From: JBQLZO01 sp052168315
GTDB lineage: Bacteria > Planctomycetota > Phycisphaerae > Phycisphaerales > UBA1924
Reading direction: 5' to 3'
DNA length: 53,759 bases
NCBI GenBank assembly: GCA_052168315.1
Contig: JBQLZO010000078.1
Coordinates: forward strand, 1 to 53,759
The first letter of the stretch is position 1. Each line of letters opens with the position of its first letter. Under the pieces are notes generated by a model. That model worked only from the letters and a program-made list of their open reading frames with translations. It did not search any database and was not told the DNA's origin. Positions 43,321-52,449 of the stretch are shown one piece after another. The position numbers and the translations under genes were made by a program.

Positions 43321-43355
43321 GGCGACCCGCCTGGTGGCGGGTCGCCGTCGTTTTT
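43321..43355 (+). terminator. Rho-independent terminator
   Basis: An 11-bp perfect stem, GGCGACCCGCC (43321-43331) and GGCGGGTCGCC (43336-43346), four-base loop, then GTCG and five T. It ends the transcript of the gene at 42485. Confidence 0.9.
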
Positions 43356-43432
43356 GGAGCGATCGGATGGTGCGGTTCGGAGGCTGGTGTGGGCGTTGAT
43401 CCGGACGGGGGAGGGGTGCCTAGCATCCGAGG

Positions 43433-44173
43433 ATGAGTGAGGAGATGTCCACGATCCGAGTGAACTTCGGCAAGCCGTTCCCGGTGTTCGTGCTGCCGAG
43501 CGTCGTGCTGCTGCCGCACGCGCTGATCCGGCTATTCATCTTCGAGGATCGTTATCGGCAGATGATCGGCGACATCCTAGATTCGGCGGGACAGATCGCG
43601 ATGGCGATCGCGGCCGAGCCGGAGCGGGATCCCGGGGCGTTGGAGTGCGGGCGTGAGCCGGGCGATCCGCCGATCCATCCCGCGGTGTGCATCGGGCAGA
43701 TCGCGAAGCACCACCAGATGCCGGATGGGACCTATCACATCTGGCTGCATGGGGTGTGCCGGGCGGAGGTGGTGGAGGAGCAGTTGCCCGAGGGCGAGAG
43801 GCTGTACCGCACGGCGACGCTTCGCCCACTGGGATCGGACGAGGAAGAGGGGGATGAGGAGGAGGCATCGCGCGAGGAGATCGTGGCGCTGCTGCGGAGC
43901 AAGCCTCTGGGCGATCTGGATGTGGTTCAGAAGGTGCTCTCGGAGCTGGCCGATCGGGATGAGGTTCCGCTGAGCGCGCTGGTGGAATTGGTGACGCTGT
44001 CGGTGCTGTCGTCGGTGGGCGAGAACCGCGTGCCGTACCGGGTGCTGGCCGAGCCCGAGCTCTCCGAGCGGGTGGAGCTGGTGACGGAGGAGCTGACGCG
44101 GCTGGCGACGGTGGTTCGGGTGGCGTCATGCCAGTTCGATCCGGATGCGCCGCATGGGGTGAGCTGGAACTAA
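43433..44173 (+). CDS. LON peptidase substrate-binding domain protein
   Basis: A 246-residue protein made of the Lon N-terminal domain alone. FPVFVLPSVVLLPHALIRLF followed by IFEDRYRQMIGDIL is the family opening, and CIGQIAKHHQMPDGTYHIWL continues the beta-barrel, with a helical C-terminal half. The ATPase and protease domains are absent. Such stand-alone proteins are thought to be adaptors. ATG 43433; a second ATG at residue 5 is possible. Confidence 0.85.
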   Translation: MSEEMSTIRVNFGKPFPVFVLPSVVLLPHALIRLFIFEDRYRQMIGDILDSAGQIAMAIAAEPERDPGALECGREPGDPPIHPAVCIGQIAKHHQMPDGTYHIWLHGVCRAEVVEEQLPEGERLYRTATLRPLGSDEEEGDEEEASREEIVALLRSKPLGDLDVVQKVLSELADRDEVPLSALVELVTLSVLSSVGENRVPYRVLAEPELSERVELVTEELTRLATVVRVASCQFDPDAPHGVSWN

Positions 44174-44262
44174 GTCGGATCTGAGCGGGGTCGGATCTGA
44201 GCGGGGCGCGACGGAGGGGTGCCGCGTGGCACGCGATGTCCCCCACTGCTTTGCAATACCGG

Positions 44263-44463
44263 TCATCCGCCGCCGATGAGCGTGACGATCTCGACGCGGT
44301 CGCCGTCGGCGAGTTGGTGCTCCGCGTGGCGTCGTTTGGGGACGAGGGCGCGGTTGACCTCGACAGCGCAGGGCTGGTCGCGCATGTTGCGGCGCTCGAG
44401 CAGCTCGGCGACGGTGGTCCCGTCGGGCGCTTCGGTGGGTGTGTCGTTGATGATGAGCCTCAT
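44263..44463 (-). CDS. thiS: Sulfur carrier protein ThiS
   Basis: A 66-residue beta-grasp protein: RLIINDTPTEAPDGTTVAEL and VNRALVPKRRHAEHQLADGD, ending IVTLIGGG. The C-terminal Gly pair is thiocarboxylated and gives sulfur to the thiazole of thiamine. No thiG or thiF neighbour is in view. Confidence 0.88.
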   Translation of the reverse strand: MRLIINDTPTEAPDGTTVAELLERRNMRDQPCAVEVNRALVPKRRHAEHQLADGDRVEIVTLIGGG

Positions 44464-44501
44464 GCGGTGATGGTAGGAAGCGGCGGCGCGGCGATCGGGC
44501 G

Positions 44502-45953
44502 TCAGGCCTCGCCTGGGGGATCGGCGCGGCCGGGCCCGTTCCGATCGTCGGCATCCGGGCGGCGCGGGGCGGATCGGCGCTTCTTTTTCTTTCGGCGCTT
44601 CGGTTCGGCCCCGGCGTTGTCGTTCGGGGTGTTCGATGGGTTCTGGGCGTCGGGGTCGGGGCGACGGCGGCGCTTGCGCTTCGGCGCGGCCGGTGATGAT
44701 TGATCGTCGGGTGCGGGGCGCGGCCCGGCGGAGCGCGGCGGTGTGGTGCCATCGTCGGATGGCGCGGCGGTGCGGCGCTTTTTCTTCTTGCGCTTCTTCT
44801 TGCGCGGTTCCGTGCCGGCGATGTCGGATGGTTGCTGTGGGGCCTGTGCTTCCGGGCGCTGTTCTTCTTCGGCGCGGCGGCGGTAGGTGTCCTGCTGCTC
44901 ATCCTTGGAGCGGGTGCGGCCCTTTCGGGCGGTGCGTTCCTTGGCCTTGTCGGGGGACATTCCGCGGAGCGGGTCGGCGTGCTTGCCGAGGACCTGGGCG
45001 ATGTCCTCGGGCTTGACGACTTCCTCGACGGGGACGGCGACGCGTTTGTTGTCTTCTTCGAGCCTGACGAGGACGAGCTGGGTGAGGATCTGTCGGTCGA
45101 CGACCTGGCCGAGGCCGTGGGGTGTGCCGACGCGCTTGCCGAGCTTTGGGAGCCGCTTGTCGAGCTCGCGGTAGGACTCGTCCTCGTAGCGGAGGCAGCA
45201 CATGAGCCGGCCGCACCGTCCGGAGATCTTGAGCGGGTCGAGGGTGGACTTCTGCTGCTTGGCCGATCGCATGGAGACGGGCTTGAGGACCTTGAGGAAC
45301 TGCTTGCAGCAGCAGTGCTGGCCGCAGCGTTCGTAGTCGGCGATGAGGCGGGCCTCGTCGCGGGCGCCGACATGGCGGAGTTCGATGCGTGTGTGGAATT
45401 CGGCGCGGAGGAGGTCGAGCAGGTCGCGGAAGTCGACGCGTTCTTCTGATGTGAAGTAGAGCGTGAGGCGCTCGCCGCCCAGGATCTCCTCGCACTGGAC
45501 GATCTTCATCGGGAGGCGGGTCTCATCGATGACCCTCTGGGCGCGTCGGCGGATATCGGGCTCGCGTTCGTCGATGGCGGTTTGCTTCTGCATCTCGTCG
45601 ACGGTGGCGACGCGGAGGGCGCGGCCCTCGGTGTGGAAGGGGTAGTCCGAGCCGCCGGAGTTCTCGATGTACTCGAGCATCTGCTTGCGGGTGACGGACT
45701 TGGAGCAGCCGGCGTTGGGGCATGTGGAGGTGAGCAGCTCGCCGATCTCGAGGCCGCGGTGGGTGCGGACGAGGAGCTTGGAGCCGCATCCGGGCTTGAC
45801 ATCGCCGTCGTAGGGGTACTCTCCGACGAGGTACATCTTTCCGAAGCGGACGACGACGGTCTCGGGCGCGGCCATCCTGGCGTGGGCCTCGCGGTCGGCG
45901 CGCTGTGCTTCTTCGAGGTCGGCCTCGAACTGCGGCAATGGCATGATGGACAT
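44502..45953 (-). CDS. PSP1/RicT-like protein with lysine-rich C-terminal tail
   Basis: A 483-residue protein. Residues about 30-300 match the PSP1 (RicT/YaaT) domain: MYLVGEYPYDGDVKPGCGSK, then RCGQHCCCKQFLKVLKP and the Cys-rich ISGRCGRLMCCLRYEDESYR. In Bacillus RicT forms a complex with RicA and RicF carrying iron-sulfur clusters that assists RNA processing; the Cys motifs here could do the same. A second barrel-like part spans 300-360. The last 120 residues are Lys/Arg-rich repeats (KKKRKKKKRR, KRKRRRR, KRRKKKKRR) likely to bind nucleic acid, which I have not seen in the Bacillus proteins. ATG 45953, with M4 as an alternative. Confidence 0.75.
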   Translation of the reverse strand: MSIMPLPQFEADLEEAQRADREAHARMAAPETVVVRFGKMYLVGEYPYDGDVKPGCGSKLLVRTHRGLEIGELLTSTCPNAGCSKSVTRKQMLEYIENSGGSDYPFHTEGRALRVATVDEMQKQTAIDEREPDIRRRAQRVIDETRLPMKIVQCEEILGGERLTLYFTSEERVDFRDLLDLLRAEFHTRIELRHVGARDEARLIADYERCGQHCCCKQFLKVLKPVSMRSAKQQKSTLDPLKISGRCGRLMCCLRYEDESYRELDKRLPKLGKRVGTPHGLGQVVDRQILTQLVLVRLEEDNKRVAVPVEEVVKPEDIAQVLGKHADPLRGMSPDKAKERTARKGRTRSKDEQQDTYRRRAEEEQRPEAQAPQQPSDIAGTEPRKKKRKKKKRRTAAPSDDGTTPPRSAGPRPAPDDQSSPAAPKRKRRRRPDPDAQNPSNTPNDNAGAEPKRRKKKKRRSAPRRPDADDRNGPGRADPPGEA

Positions 45954-46205
45954 GGTGGGATGGGCTCCACGCTCGGGATCGATGGGGAAATGGCAGCGGT
46001 CGCCGGCGGGTGCGGTCGCGAGACCGCTGGGCGCGCTTTCGCGCGGTGCGGCGCCGGAGGAGCTGTCGCCGGACGGGGTTCTGTGTTCCCGCGTCCCGTC
46101 CGGCGGGGCACGCGGGCTCCGAGCGTGGTCGCCTTGCCCGGGGTGCGCTCGTCCGGCGGGGTGCGCGGGCGGACGCGGGCCGGGTTCGGCCTGGTGCGCT
46201 GGTGG

Positions 46206-46607
46206 TCAGCGCGGGGCGCCCCCGCCCGCCCCGCGAGAGCCCGCGAGATCGTTGAAGATCTGGGGGACCGAATAAAACTGGATGAGCTGGATCCTTCGTC
46301 CGGAGTCGATGCCGTAGACGAACATGAGTTCTTCGCGCTTGTCGAGGATGAGCACGAGGTCCTCGCCGGTGCTGCCCTGGGTGGTGATCATCTCAAGATC
46401 GCCGATCTGGTTGATGTCGGCGTGGGCCGGCGCGACGGGGCCGCCACCCGTGAGTCGTCCGCTCTGGACGATCAGCAGGGCCATGAGGATGAAGGCGGAG
46501 GCCCAGAGGGCGGCCGCGGCACCGGGGACTGCCCGCGTTGAATTCTCGGCGGGTGAGGTGTCAGGCGCGTTGGAGATGTTCCGGGGTGTGGGGTCGGTGT
46601 GTGGCAT
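46206..46607 (-). CDS. Small membrane-anchored protein, unknown
   Basis: A 133-residue protein: 30 polar residues, one membrane helix (GAAAALWASAFILMALLIVQ), then an outside part MITTQGSTGEDLVLILDKRE with FVYGIDSGRRIQLIQFYSV. The outside part resembles the following protein's VFIVDSANQDMVALRYDQ in pattern. Three bases separate it from the gene at 46611. Function unknown. Confidence 0.6.
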   Translation of the reverse strand: MPHTDPTPRNISNAPDTSPAENSTRAVPGAAAALWASAFILMALLIVQSGRLTGGGPVAPAHADINQIGDLEMITTQGSTGEDLVLILDKREELMFVYGIDSGRRIQLIQFYSVPQIFNDLAGSRGAGGGAPR

Positions 46608-46610
46608 GGC

Positions 46611-46922
46611 TCACCTTCCTCCCCGGCCACCGGAGGCCTGCCTGCCGTCGGCCGCGATGTTGCGGTACCCGAGCGGTGTCATTGACTTGCTGGACTGGTC
46701 GTAGCGGAGGGCGACCATGTCCTGGTTGGCAGAGTCGACGATGAAGACGGCCGACTCGGCGATGCCCTGGACGCGGGCGCCGATCATGGCGTAGTCGCCG
46801 CGCTGGCGAGCGCCGCGCTGGTCCTGCGCGGCGCCGGCGTTCGGCATCGCCGTGACGAGGGCGAGGAGGACGAGGAGTCCGGCGTTGAGCGCGAGCAGCG
46901 CCCGCCATTGCCTGCGTTGCAT
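46611..46922 (-). CDS. Small exported protein, unknown
   Basis: A 103-residue protein with signal peptide ALLALNAGLLVLLALVTAMP, then DYAMIGARVQGIAESAVFIV and DSANQDMVALRYDQSSKSMT. The D-x-x-N/S strand pattern looks like one beta-propeller blade. Part of a minus-strand run of four small genes. Function unknown. Confidence 0.6.
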   Translation of the reverse strand: MQRRQWRALLALNAGLLVLLALVTAMPNAGAAQDQRGARQRGDYAMIGARVQGIAESAVFIVDSANQDMVALRYDQSSKSMTPLGYRNIAADGRQASGGRGGR

Positions 46923-46993
46923 GGTTTGGGTCCTCCGTTTCGGGCCCGTTGTGGGGAGCGTGAGGGGGAAGGACGCTGGGGATCGGGCGCGGA

Positions 46994-47266
46994 TCAGTCC
47001 TGGTGGGTGCGCTGGCTCGGGATGACCGCGGCGCCGGCGGCTGCGGCGAGGCAGACGATGACGATCAGGACCATGACGAGTCCGCCGTAGCTCTGGGGAG
47101 TCTCTACGCGTGGCGGTGGCTGGAGGTTTGCCTCGGGCTGGGATCCGTCGCCCGATGGGGCGGGGCCGCCGATCTGGAACTGGGCGTTGGCGGTGCTCGC
47201 GCCGAGCGCGGCCGCGAGCGCGAGGGCCAGCAGGCGGGGGATGCGGTTGTGCTTTGGATGTGGCAT
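46994..47266 (-). CDS. Small exported membrane protein, unknown
   Basis: A 90-residue protein: signal peptide LLALALAAALGASTANAQ, a Pro-rich linker, then a C-terminal membrane helix (GLVMVLIVIVCLAAAAGAAV). ATG 47266 lacks a Shine-Dalgarno but sits in a TGATG overlap with the stop of the gene upstream, so it is read by coupling. Confidence 0.6.
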   Translation of the reverse strand: MPHPKHNRIPRLLALALAAALGASTANAQFQIGGPAPSGDGSQPEANLQPPPRVETPQSYGGLVMVLIVIVCLAAAAGAAVIPSQRTHQD

Positions 47267-47919
47267 CAGGGGAGACGATACGGGGGCTGGGTGGGGGTGT
47301 AAAGCGGTTGGACGCGGGCGGGGGTGACCGGTTCCGGGCGTTGTGCGGGTCGGGTGGGGCTGAACGGGCGTGAGATGTTGCGGAAGACGCTGGTGGGGAG
47401 GTCGACGGTGTCCCACCGTTGGGACCGGGTTTTCATGTGCTTCGTGTAGTCGTCGAGGGCGACGGCGCGCATGACATACCAGCGCTGGCGATGGATGAAG
47501 ATCTCCTGGAAGAGGCCGTCGGGGGGCTGTGCATCGCACCAGAAGAGGAAGACGATGCAGGCCTGGAATCCCGGGCCGAACAGCGATTCCCAGTGAGTGA
47601 GGGCTTCGATGTCGGCACGGGTGACCCAGGTCTGGAAGCGGCCGGGGGTGGTGGCGGCGCGGGCGCGCGGGGCGGCGAGTTTGCGGCCCTTGACCTCGAC
47701 GAGGCGGTTGATGCCGGCGTCGTAGACCACGAAGTCGAAGGACTTGATGGCGAGGGAGGCGGGTGCGGGCACGGCGTGCGGTCTGGGGGCTGCGTCGGCG
47801 GGCGTGGGCGGCGCGGGGAGGAGGGCGCGGCGGGCCTCATCGACGGAGACATAGGGCACGCGGCGCCGGCGGAGGTAGTCCTCGAAGGCGCTGTCGTAGT
47901 GATGGCGGCGCTGGGCCAT
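47266..47919 (-). CDS. HYExAFE family protein, possible PD-(D/E)xK-like nuclease fold
   Basis: A 217-residue protein starting QRRHHYDSAFEDYLRRRRVP, the signature of HYExAFE proteins. Residues about 55-75 read SFDFVVYDAGINRLVEVKGR, giving D...E-x-K, the core of a PD-(D/E)xK nuclease fold. WVTRADIEALTHWESLFGPG and FQACIVFLFWCDAQPP follow. ATG 47919 is preferred over 47952 because the motif begins there. Coupled to the next gene by TGATG. The family name is recognised; the nuclease idea is from motif reading. Confidence 0.75.
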   Translation of the reverse strand: MAQRRHHYDSAFEDYLRRRRVPYVSVDEARRALLPAPPTPADAAPRPHAVPAPASLAIKSFDFVVYDAGINRLVEVKGRKLAAPRARAATTPGRFQTWVTRADIEALTHWESLFGPGFQACIVFLFWCDAQPPDGLFQEIFIHRQRWYVMRAVALDDYTKHMKTRSQRWDTVDLPTSVFRNISRPFSPTRPAQRPEPVTPARVQPLYTPTQPPYRLP

Positions 47920-48008
47920 GCCCGAGGATACCAAACAGAGGGCTGACGGCAATGGGTGAGGGCGGTGCGTTGGCGTGCGATGATAGCGCCCGGCGGGGCG
48001 GAGCGTCG

Positions 48009-48044
48009 GAAAACGAGGCGCGCCCCGGTGGACCCGGGGCGCGC
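48009..48044 (-). terminator. Terminator of secA
   Basis: An 11-bp perfect GC stem, GCGCGCCCCGG (48018-48028) and CCGGGGCGCGC (48034-48044), five-base loop. In the minus sense it is followed by CTCGTTTTCC. It lies 26 bases after the secA stop. Confidence 0.75.
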
Positions 48045-48069
48045 GGTGAAGGTCGATGGCGGGATGGCG

Positions 48070-51000
48070 TCAGTTCTGGCGCGGGGAGTCCTGATCGTCG
48101 GAAGGCGATTCGGCATCGCGCAGGGGCATGGTGTTGATGGGCATGCCGACGGTTCCGCCCGAGCGGTTGAGCAGGGCCGCGCCGCCGGAGGGGCGCGCGG
48201 GGGCCTGCTGCTGGGGCTGGGTCTGGGCGGCGGGGTTCGCGCCAGCGGGGGCGGGCTGGGGTTGCTGCGGCGCTTGGGCGGCGGCGGGCGCGGGCGACTG
48301 CATGGGCGGTCGGGGCATGCCCATCTGCGGCGCGAGGCGGGCGCGGAAGGTGTACTCGGTGACGCGCTCGCGGACCTTGTCGTTCATGTCGGCGAAGAGT
48401 CGCGAGCCCTCGCGCTTGTACTCGATGCGCGGGTCCTGCTGGGAGAAGGCGCGGTAGCCGATGGAGTCGCGGAGGCGGTCCATCGCGCCCAGGTGCTCGC
48501 GCCAGTTGTTGTCGAGGACATCGAGGGTGACGAAGCGCTCGAAGTTGACGAGTTCGGCGCGGAGGATGGACTCGACGCGGGACTTGACGAGGGCCTCGCG
48601 GGCCGGGCCGTGGGACCGGAAGATCCACGGGGGGAGGCCGACACCGAAGCGTTCGCGGAAGTGGGCGGCGAGCCTTTCGTCGTCGTGGGCGAGGGCGAGG
48701 GCCTTCTCGGTTTCCTTCTCGAGCGTTCCGGACTCGAAGAACTCGCGCGAGGCGCGGATGAGCTCGTCGCGGAGCTGCTGGGGCATCTTGGTCCTCATGA
48801 CCGAGTCGTCCCAGCCCATGCGGTAGCGGGTGTTGGCCCAGTTGAGCAGCTGCTGGGCGGCGGCCTGCGGGTTCTGGCGCATGAGGGCCATGGTCATTTC
48901 CATCATGAAGTCGACGGGGTACTCGACCTCCCGGCGGTCGAAGTGCTCCTCGATGCGGTTCATGATGTTCTCGACGGCGTTCTCGGGCTTGATGTCGAGC
49001 CCGGTGAGCTGGTCGAGGGGGATCTCGAAGCCGGTGGTGGCGCGGAGCCATGCCTGGAGCTGCTTGGGGCCGTAGTCAGGCACGAGGTACTGGTCGAGGG
49101 GTGAGAGGTCGGCCTCGCGGGCGCGCTTCTCGGCGGCCTCTGCGAGGGTTTCCTTCACCGACTTGAGGTCGCCGGCAGCGAGCTGCTCGACGGAGATCTG
49201 GTCTCCGAAGCGCTCGTCGGCCCAGAGGTTGAGGCCCTTGACATCCATGTCCTCGATCTCGGCGTTCTCGGGGATGTACTCGCCGATGGTGACCTCGATC
49301 TCGGTGCGTGCCTCGGCGACGGCCTCGCGGCGGAGGTACTCGTCGAGGTCCTCGCGGTCCTTGCCGCGGAGGCGTTCGGGCGCGATCGTGGTCTTGAGCT
49401 GGGCGTTGGCCCACTCGGCGATCATCTGGTCGCGGTATCCCTTATCGAGATACTTGTAGACGGCGTCGGAGACGGAGCGCTCGATGAAGTCGGTGATGAG
49501 CGCGCGGAGCTCGCGGCCCTCGAGGACGCGCTGCCGCATGCCGTAGAAGGCCTGGCGCTGGTGCTCCATGACCTCGTCGTACTCGAGGATGTTCTTGCGG
49601 ACCTGGAAGTTGCGTTCCTCGACCTTGCGCTGCGCGCGGGCGATGGACTTGGAGAGCATGGGGTGCTCGATGGCGTCGCCCTCCTTCATGCCCATGCGTG
49701 AGAGGATGCGCATGGTGGTCTCGCCGGCGAACATCTGCATGAGGTCGTCTTCGAGCGAGACGAAGAAGCGGGAGGAACCGCGGTCGCCCTGCCGTCCGGA
49801 GCGGCCCCGGAGCTGGTTGTCGATGCGGCGTGACTCGTGGCGCTCGGTGCCGATGACATGGAGCCCGCCGATCTGCTCGACGGTCTCGACCCATCCGATG
49901 CGGTGGAGGAGGAATCGGCCCTGGGCGTCGATGGTCTCGCGGAGCTGCTCGGGGTTCATGGACTCGACGCGCTTGGGGTCGGCCCAGGCCTTGTTGATGG
50001 CCCAGTGCCTGAGGAGGGCGAGCTCGAGTTCCTCGAAGGGCATGGACTCGGCCTCGCGCTTCTGGATGTCCAGGTGCTGGGGGGCGATCTTGCGGTAGAT
50101 CTTCTCGCGGACCTGCTCGTCGGAGTCCTCTGGCGAGAGGTCGCGCGGGGCGAGGGAGCGGAGCTGCCAGTGGCGGATGAGGGCCTCGCGGGTGACGCGG
50201 GCGAGCTTGATGTCGGTGCCTCGGCCGGCCATGTTGGTGGCGATCATGACGGCGCCGAGCCCGCCGGCGCCCTCGATGATCTCGGCCTCGGACTCGTGGT
50301 GCTTGGCGTTGAGGACGCGGTGCTCGATGCCGTGGCGTTCCTTGAGCATGCGCGAGAGCATCTCGGACTTCTCGACGGAGGTGGTTCCGACGAGGACCGG
50401 GCGGCCGACATCGTGGAGGTCCTTGACCTCATCGACGATGGCGGCCCACTTGTCCTTGGCGGCGAGGTAGACGGTGTCGTCGAAGTCGCGGCGGACGACG
50501 GGGACATTGGTGGGGATGACGACGACATCGAGCTTGTAGATGTCGTTGAACTCCTGGGCCTCGGTGTCGGCGGTGCCGGTCATGCCCGCGAGGCGTTCGT
50601 ACATCTTGTAGTAGTTCTGGATGGTGACGGTGGCGACGGTCTGGGTCTCGGGGCGGACGCGGACGCCTTCCTTGGACTGGACGGCCTGGTGGAGCCCATC
50701 GGACCACTGGCGTCCGATCATGGGGCGTCCGGTGTTGGTGTCGACGATGACGGCGTCTGGCTCGCGCTTGCCGGTCATGGGGTCCTGGGTGGGCATGATG
50801 ACATAGTCGCGGTCCTTCTCGAACACGACATGGGCGCGGAGGGCCTGCTCGGTGAGGTGGGGCAGGTCGATGTTGCCGCCGACATAGAAGGAGCCGACAT
50901 CGGCGATCTTCTGGGCTTCGGAGACGCCGTGGTGGGTGAGGGTGGCCTGCTTCTTGTCCTTGTCGACCTCGAAGTAGCGTGTGTGCTCGTCGCGCTGGGC

Positions 51001-52170
51001 CTCGAGCCTGACGAGTTCGTCGCGGTATTGCTTGAGCCTTTCCTGGAGGGCGGGGACCTGGGACTTGTCGCGGGCGTTTCGGATGTCGCCCTCGGTGCCC
51101 TTGATGCGCATCTTGCACTGCTCGACCTTGCGGTCCATGTCGTCCCAGGGGCGGTTCTTCTGGACGAGGTGGCGGGCGAGCTTGTCGGCCAGGTCGTAGC
51201 GGGGCTGGTCCTGGTGGGCGGGGCCGGTGATGATGAGGGGGGTGCGTGCCTCGTCGATGAGGATGGAGTCGACCTCGTCGACGATGGCGAACCGGCGGCC
51301 GCGCTGGACCTGCTGGTCGACGGAGCGCTTCATGTTGTCGCGGAGGAAGTCGAAGCCGAACTCGGCGGTGGTGCCGTAGACGACATCGCAGAGGTACATA
51401 TTGCGCTTGGCGTCCTCGCCCTGCATGTGCTGCGGGTGGATGGCGCCGACGGTGAGCCCGAGGGCGCGGAAGAATGGGAAGACCCAGTCGCGGTCGCGCT
51501 GGACGAGGTAGTCGTTGACGGTGACGACATGGACCTGGAGGCCCTGGCAGCAGGCGAGGTAGGAGGCGAGCGGCGCGACGATGGTCTTGCCCTCGCCGGT
51601 TTTCATCTCGGCGATCTTGCCCTCGAAGAGGACGATGCCGCCGATGAGCTGGACATCGAAGGGGCGGGCGCGGAAGGGCGGGCGTGAGCGGGTGTAGATC
51701 TCGCGGACGGCGTCGTAGAACTCGTGGGGGATGTCCATCCAGACCCAGCCGGGCTGGGCGGACTCGTTGCCGAGCAGGTCGCCGGTGGGCTGTCGGGGTT
51801 CGGCGGCGTCCATCTCGGCGATGAGGGCGTGGTAGCGCTGCTGGAGGGCCTCGGGAAGCTTGGAGACGGCGAAGGCCTCGCGGTGCTTGGGGTTGAAGAT
51901 GTTGCGGATGCCCACGGCGCGGTCCATCGCCTCGCGGGCGACTGCGAAGACCTCGGGCATGACCTGCTCGGGTGAGGCGCCGCCGGCGATGCGGTCGCGG
52001 AACTCCTGGGTCTTGGCGCGGAGCTGGTCATCGGAGAGGCGGCGCATCGCGGGCTCGTGCTCGTTGACGCCATGGGTGAGGGCGTTGAGCCGCTTGACGA
52101 TGCGCTCGTTGCGCGAGCCGAACATCTTGCTGAGGATTGGACCGAGGAGGGGGATCTCGTTGCTGGCCAT
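48070..52170 (-). CDS. secA: Preprotein translocase ATPase SecA
   Basis: A 1366-residue SecA, well above the usual 850-950. NBD1 has EMKTGEGKTIVAPLASYLAC (Walker A) and FAIVDEVDSILIDEARTPLI (Walker B); NBD2 has NMAGRGTDIKL and IDNQLRGRSGRQGDRGSSRF. Extra parts are a charged coiled-coil insertion of about 90 residues in the NBD1/cross-linking region after DEARTPLIITG, and an insertion of about 125 residues between GRGTDIKL and GGLHVIGTERHESRRIDNQL. The C-terminus is Pro/Gln/Ala-rich and lacks the usual C-x-C...C-H zinc motif, so SecB binding is not expected. It drives export through SecYEG. ATG 52170 has AGGAA upstream; an earlier in-frame start has no support. Confidence 0.93.
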   Translation of the reverse strand: MASNEIPLLGPILSKMFGSRNERIVKRLNALTHGVNEHEPAMRRLSDDQLRAKTQEFRDRIAGGASPEQVMPEVFAVAREAMDRAVGIRNIFNPKHREAFAVSKLPEALQQRYHALIAEMDAAEPRQPTGDLLGNESAQPGWVWMDIPHEFYDAVREIYTRSRPPFRARPFDVQLIGGIVLFEGKIAEMKTGEGKTIVAPLASYLACCQGLQVHVVTVNDYLVQRDRDWVFPFFRALGLTVGAIHPQHMQGEDAKRNMYLCDVVYGTTAEFGFDFLRDNMKRSVDQQVQRGRRFAIVDEVDSILIDEARTPLIITGPAHQDQPRYDLADKLARHLVQKNRPWDDMDRKVEQCKMRIKGTEGDIRNARDKSQVPALQERLKQYRDELVRLEAQRDEHTRYFEVDKDKKQATLTHHGVSEAQKIADVGSFYVGGNIDLPHLTEQALRAHVVFEKDRDYVIMPTQDPMTGKREPDAVIVDTNTGRPMIGRQWSDGLHQAVQSKEGVRVRPETQTVATVTIQNYYKMYERLAGMTGTADTEAQEFNDIYKLDVVVIPTNVPVVRRDFDDTVYLAAKDKWAAIVDEVKDLHDVGRPVLVGTTSVEKSEMLSRMLKERHGIEHRVLNAKHHESEAEIIEGAGGLGAVMIATNMAGRGTDIKLARVTREALIRHWQLRSLAPRDLSPEDSDEQVREKIYRKIAPQHLDIQKREAESMPFEELELALLRHWAINKAWADPKRVESMNPEQLRETIDAQGRFLLHRIGWVETVEQIGGLHVIGTERHESRRIDNQLRGRSGRQGDRGSSRFFVSLEDDLMQMFAGETTMRILSRMGMKEGDAIEHPMLSKSIARAQRKVEERNFQVRKNILEYDEVMEHQRQAFYGMRQRVLEGRELRALITDFIERSVSDAVYKYLDKGYRDQMIAEWANAQLKTTIAPERLRGKDREDLDEYLRREAVAEARTEIEVTIGEYIPENAEIEDMDVKGLNLWADERFGDQISVEQLAAGDLKSVKETLAEAAEKRAREADLSPLDQYLVPDYGPKQLQAWLRATTGFEIPLDQLTGLDIKPENAVENIMNRIEEHFDRREVEYPVDFMMEMTMALMRQNPQAAAQQLLNWANTRYRMGWDDSVMRTKMPQQLRDELIRASREFFESGTLEKETEKALALAHDDERLAAHFRERFGVGLPPWIFRSHGPAREALVKSRVESILRAELVNFERFVTLDVLDNNWREHLGAMDRLRDSIGYRAFSQQDPRIEYKREGSRLFADMNDKVRERVTEYTFRARLAPQMGMPRPPMQSPAPAAAQAPQQPQPAPAGANPAAQTQPQQQAPARPSGGAALLNRSGGTVGMPINTMPLRDAESPSDDQDSPRQN

Positions 52171-52449
52171 GATCGGATTCCTGAATTGCTTGGGACGCCG
52201 GGTGGTGTTCCCGGGCGTGGTCGCCCTTGCTTGCTGCGGGCGCTTGGTTGCGTGATCTGGCGCGGCGCCCGGTGGAGTGAAGCACGCGGGCGCCTGGCGC
52301 GGTGATGATGTGGTGGGGTGGGTGGGGCGGGGTGGATCGGGCCCGGCGACGCGCTGTTGGGCGCGGTGCGCAGCGTGATGGAGGCGCATCGGTGTGCCGG
52401 ATCCACGGCGGCGCGCATCGGGTGCGATCGCGCTTCCGCGGAGCGCCGA

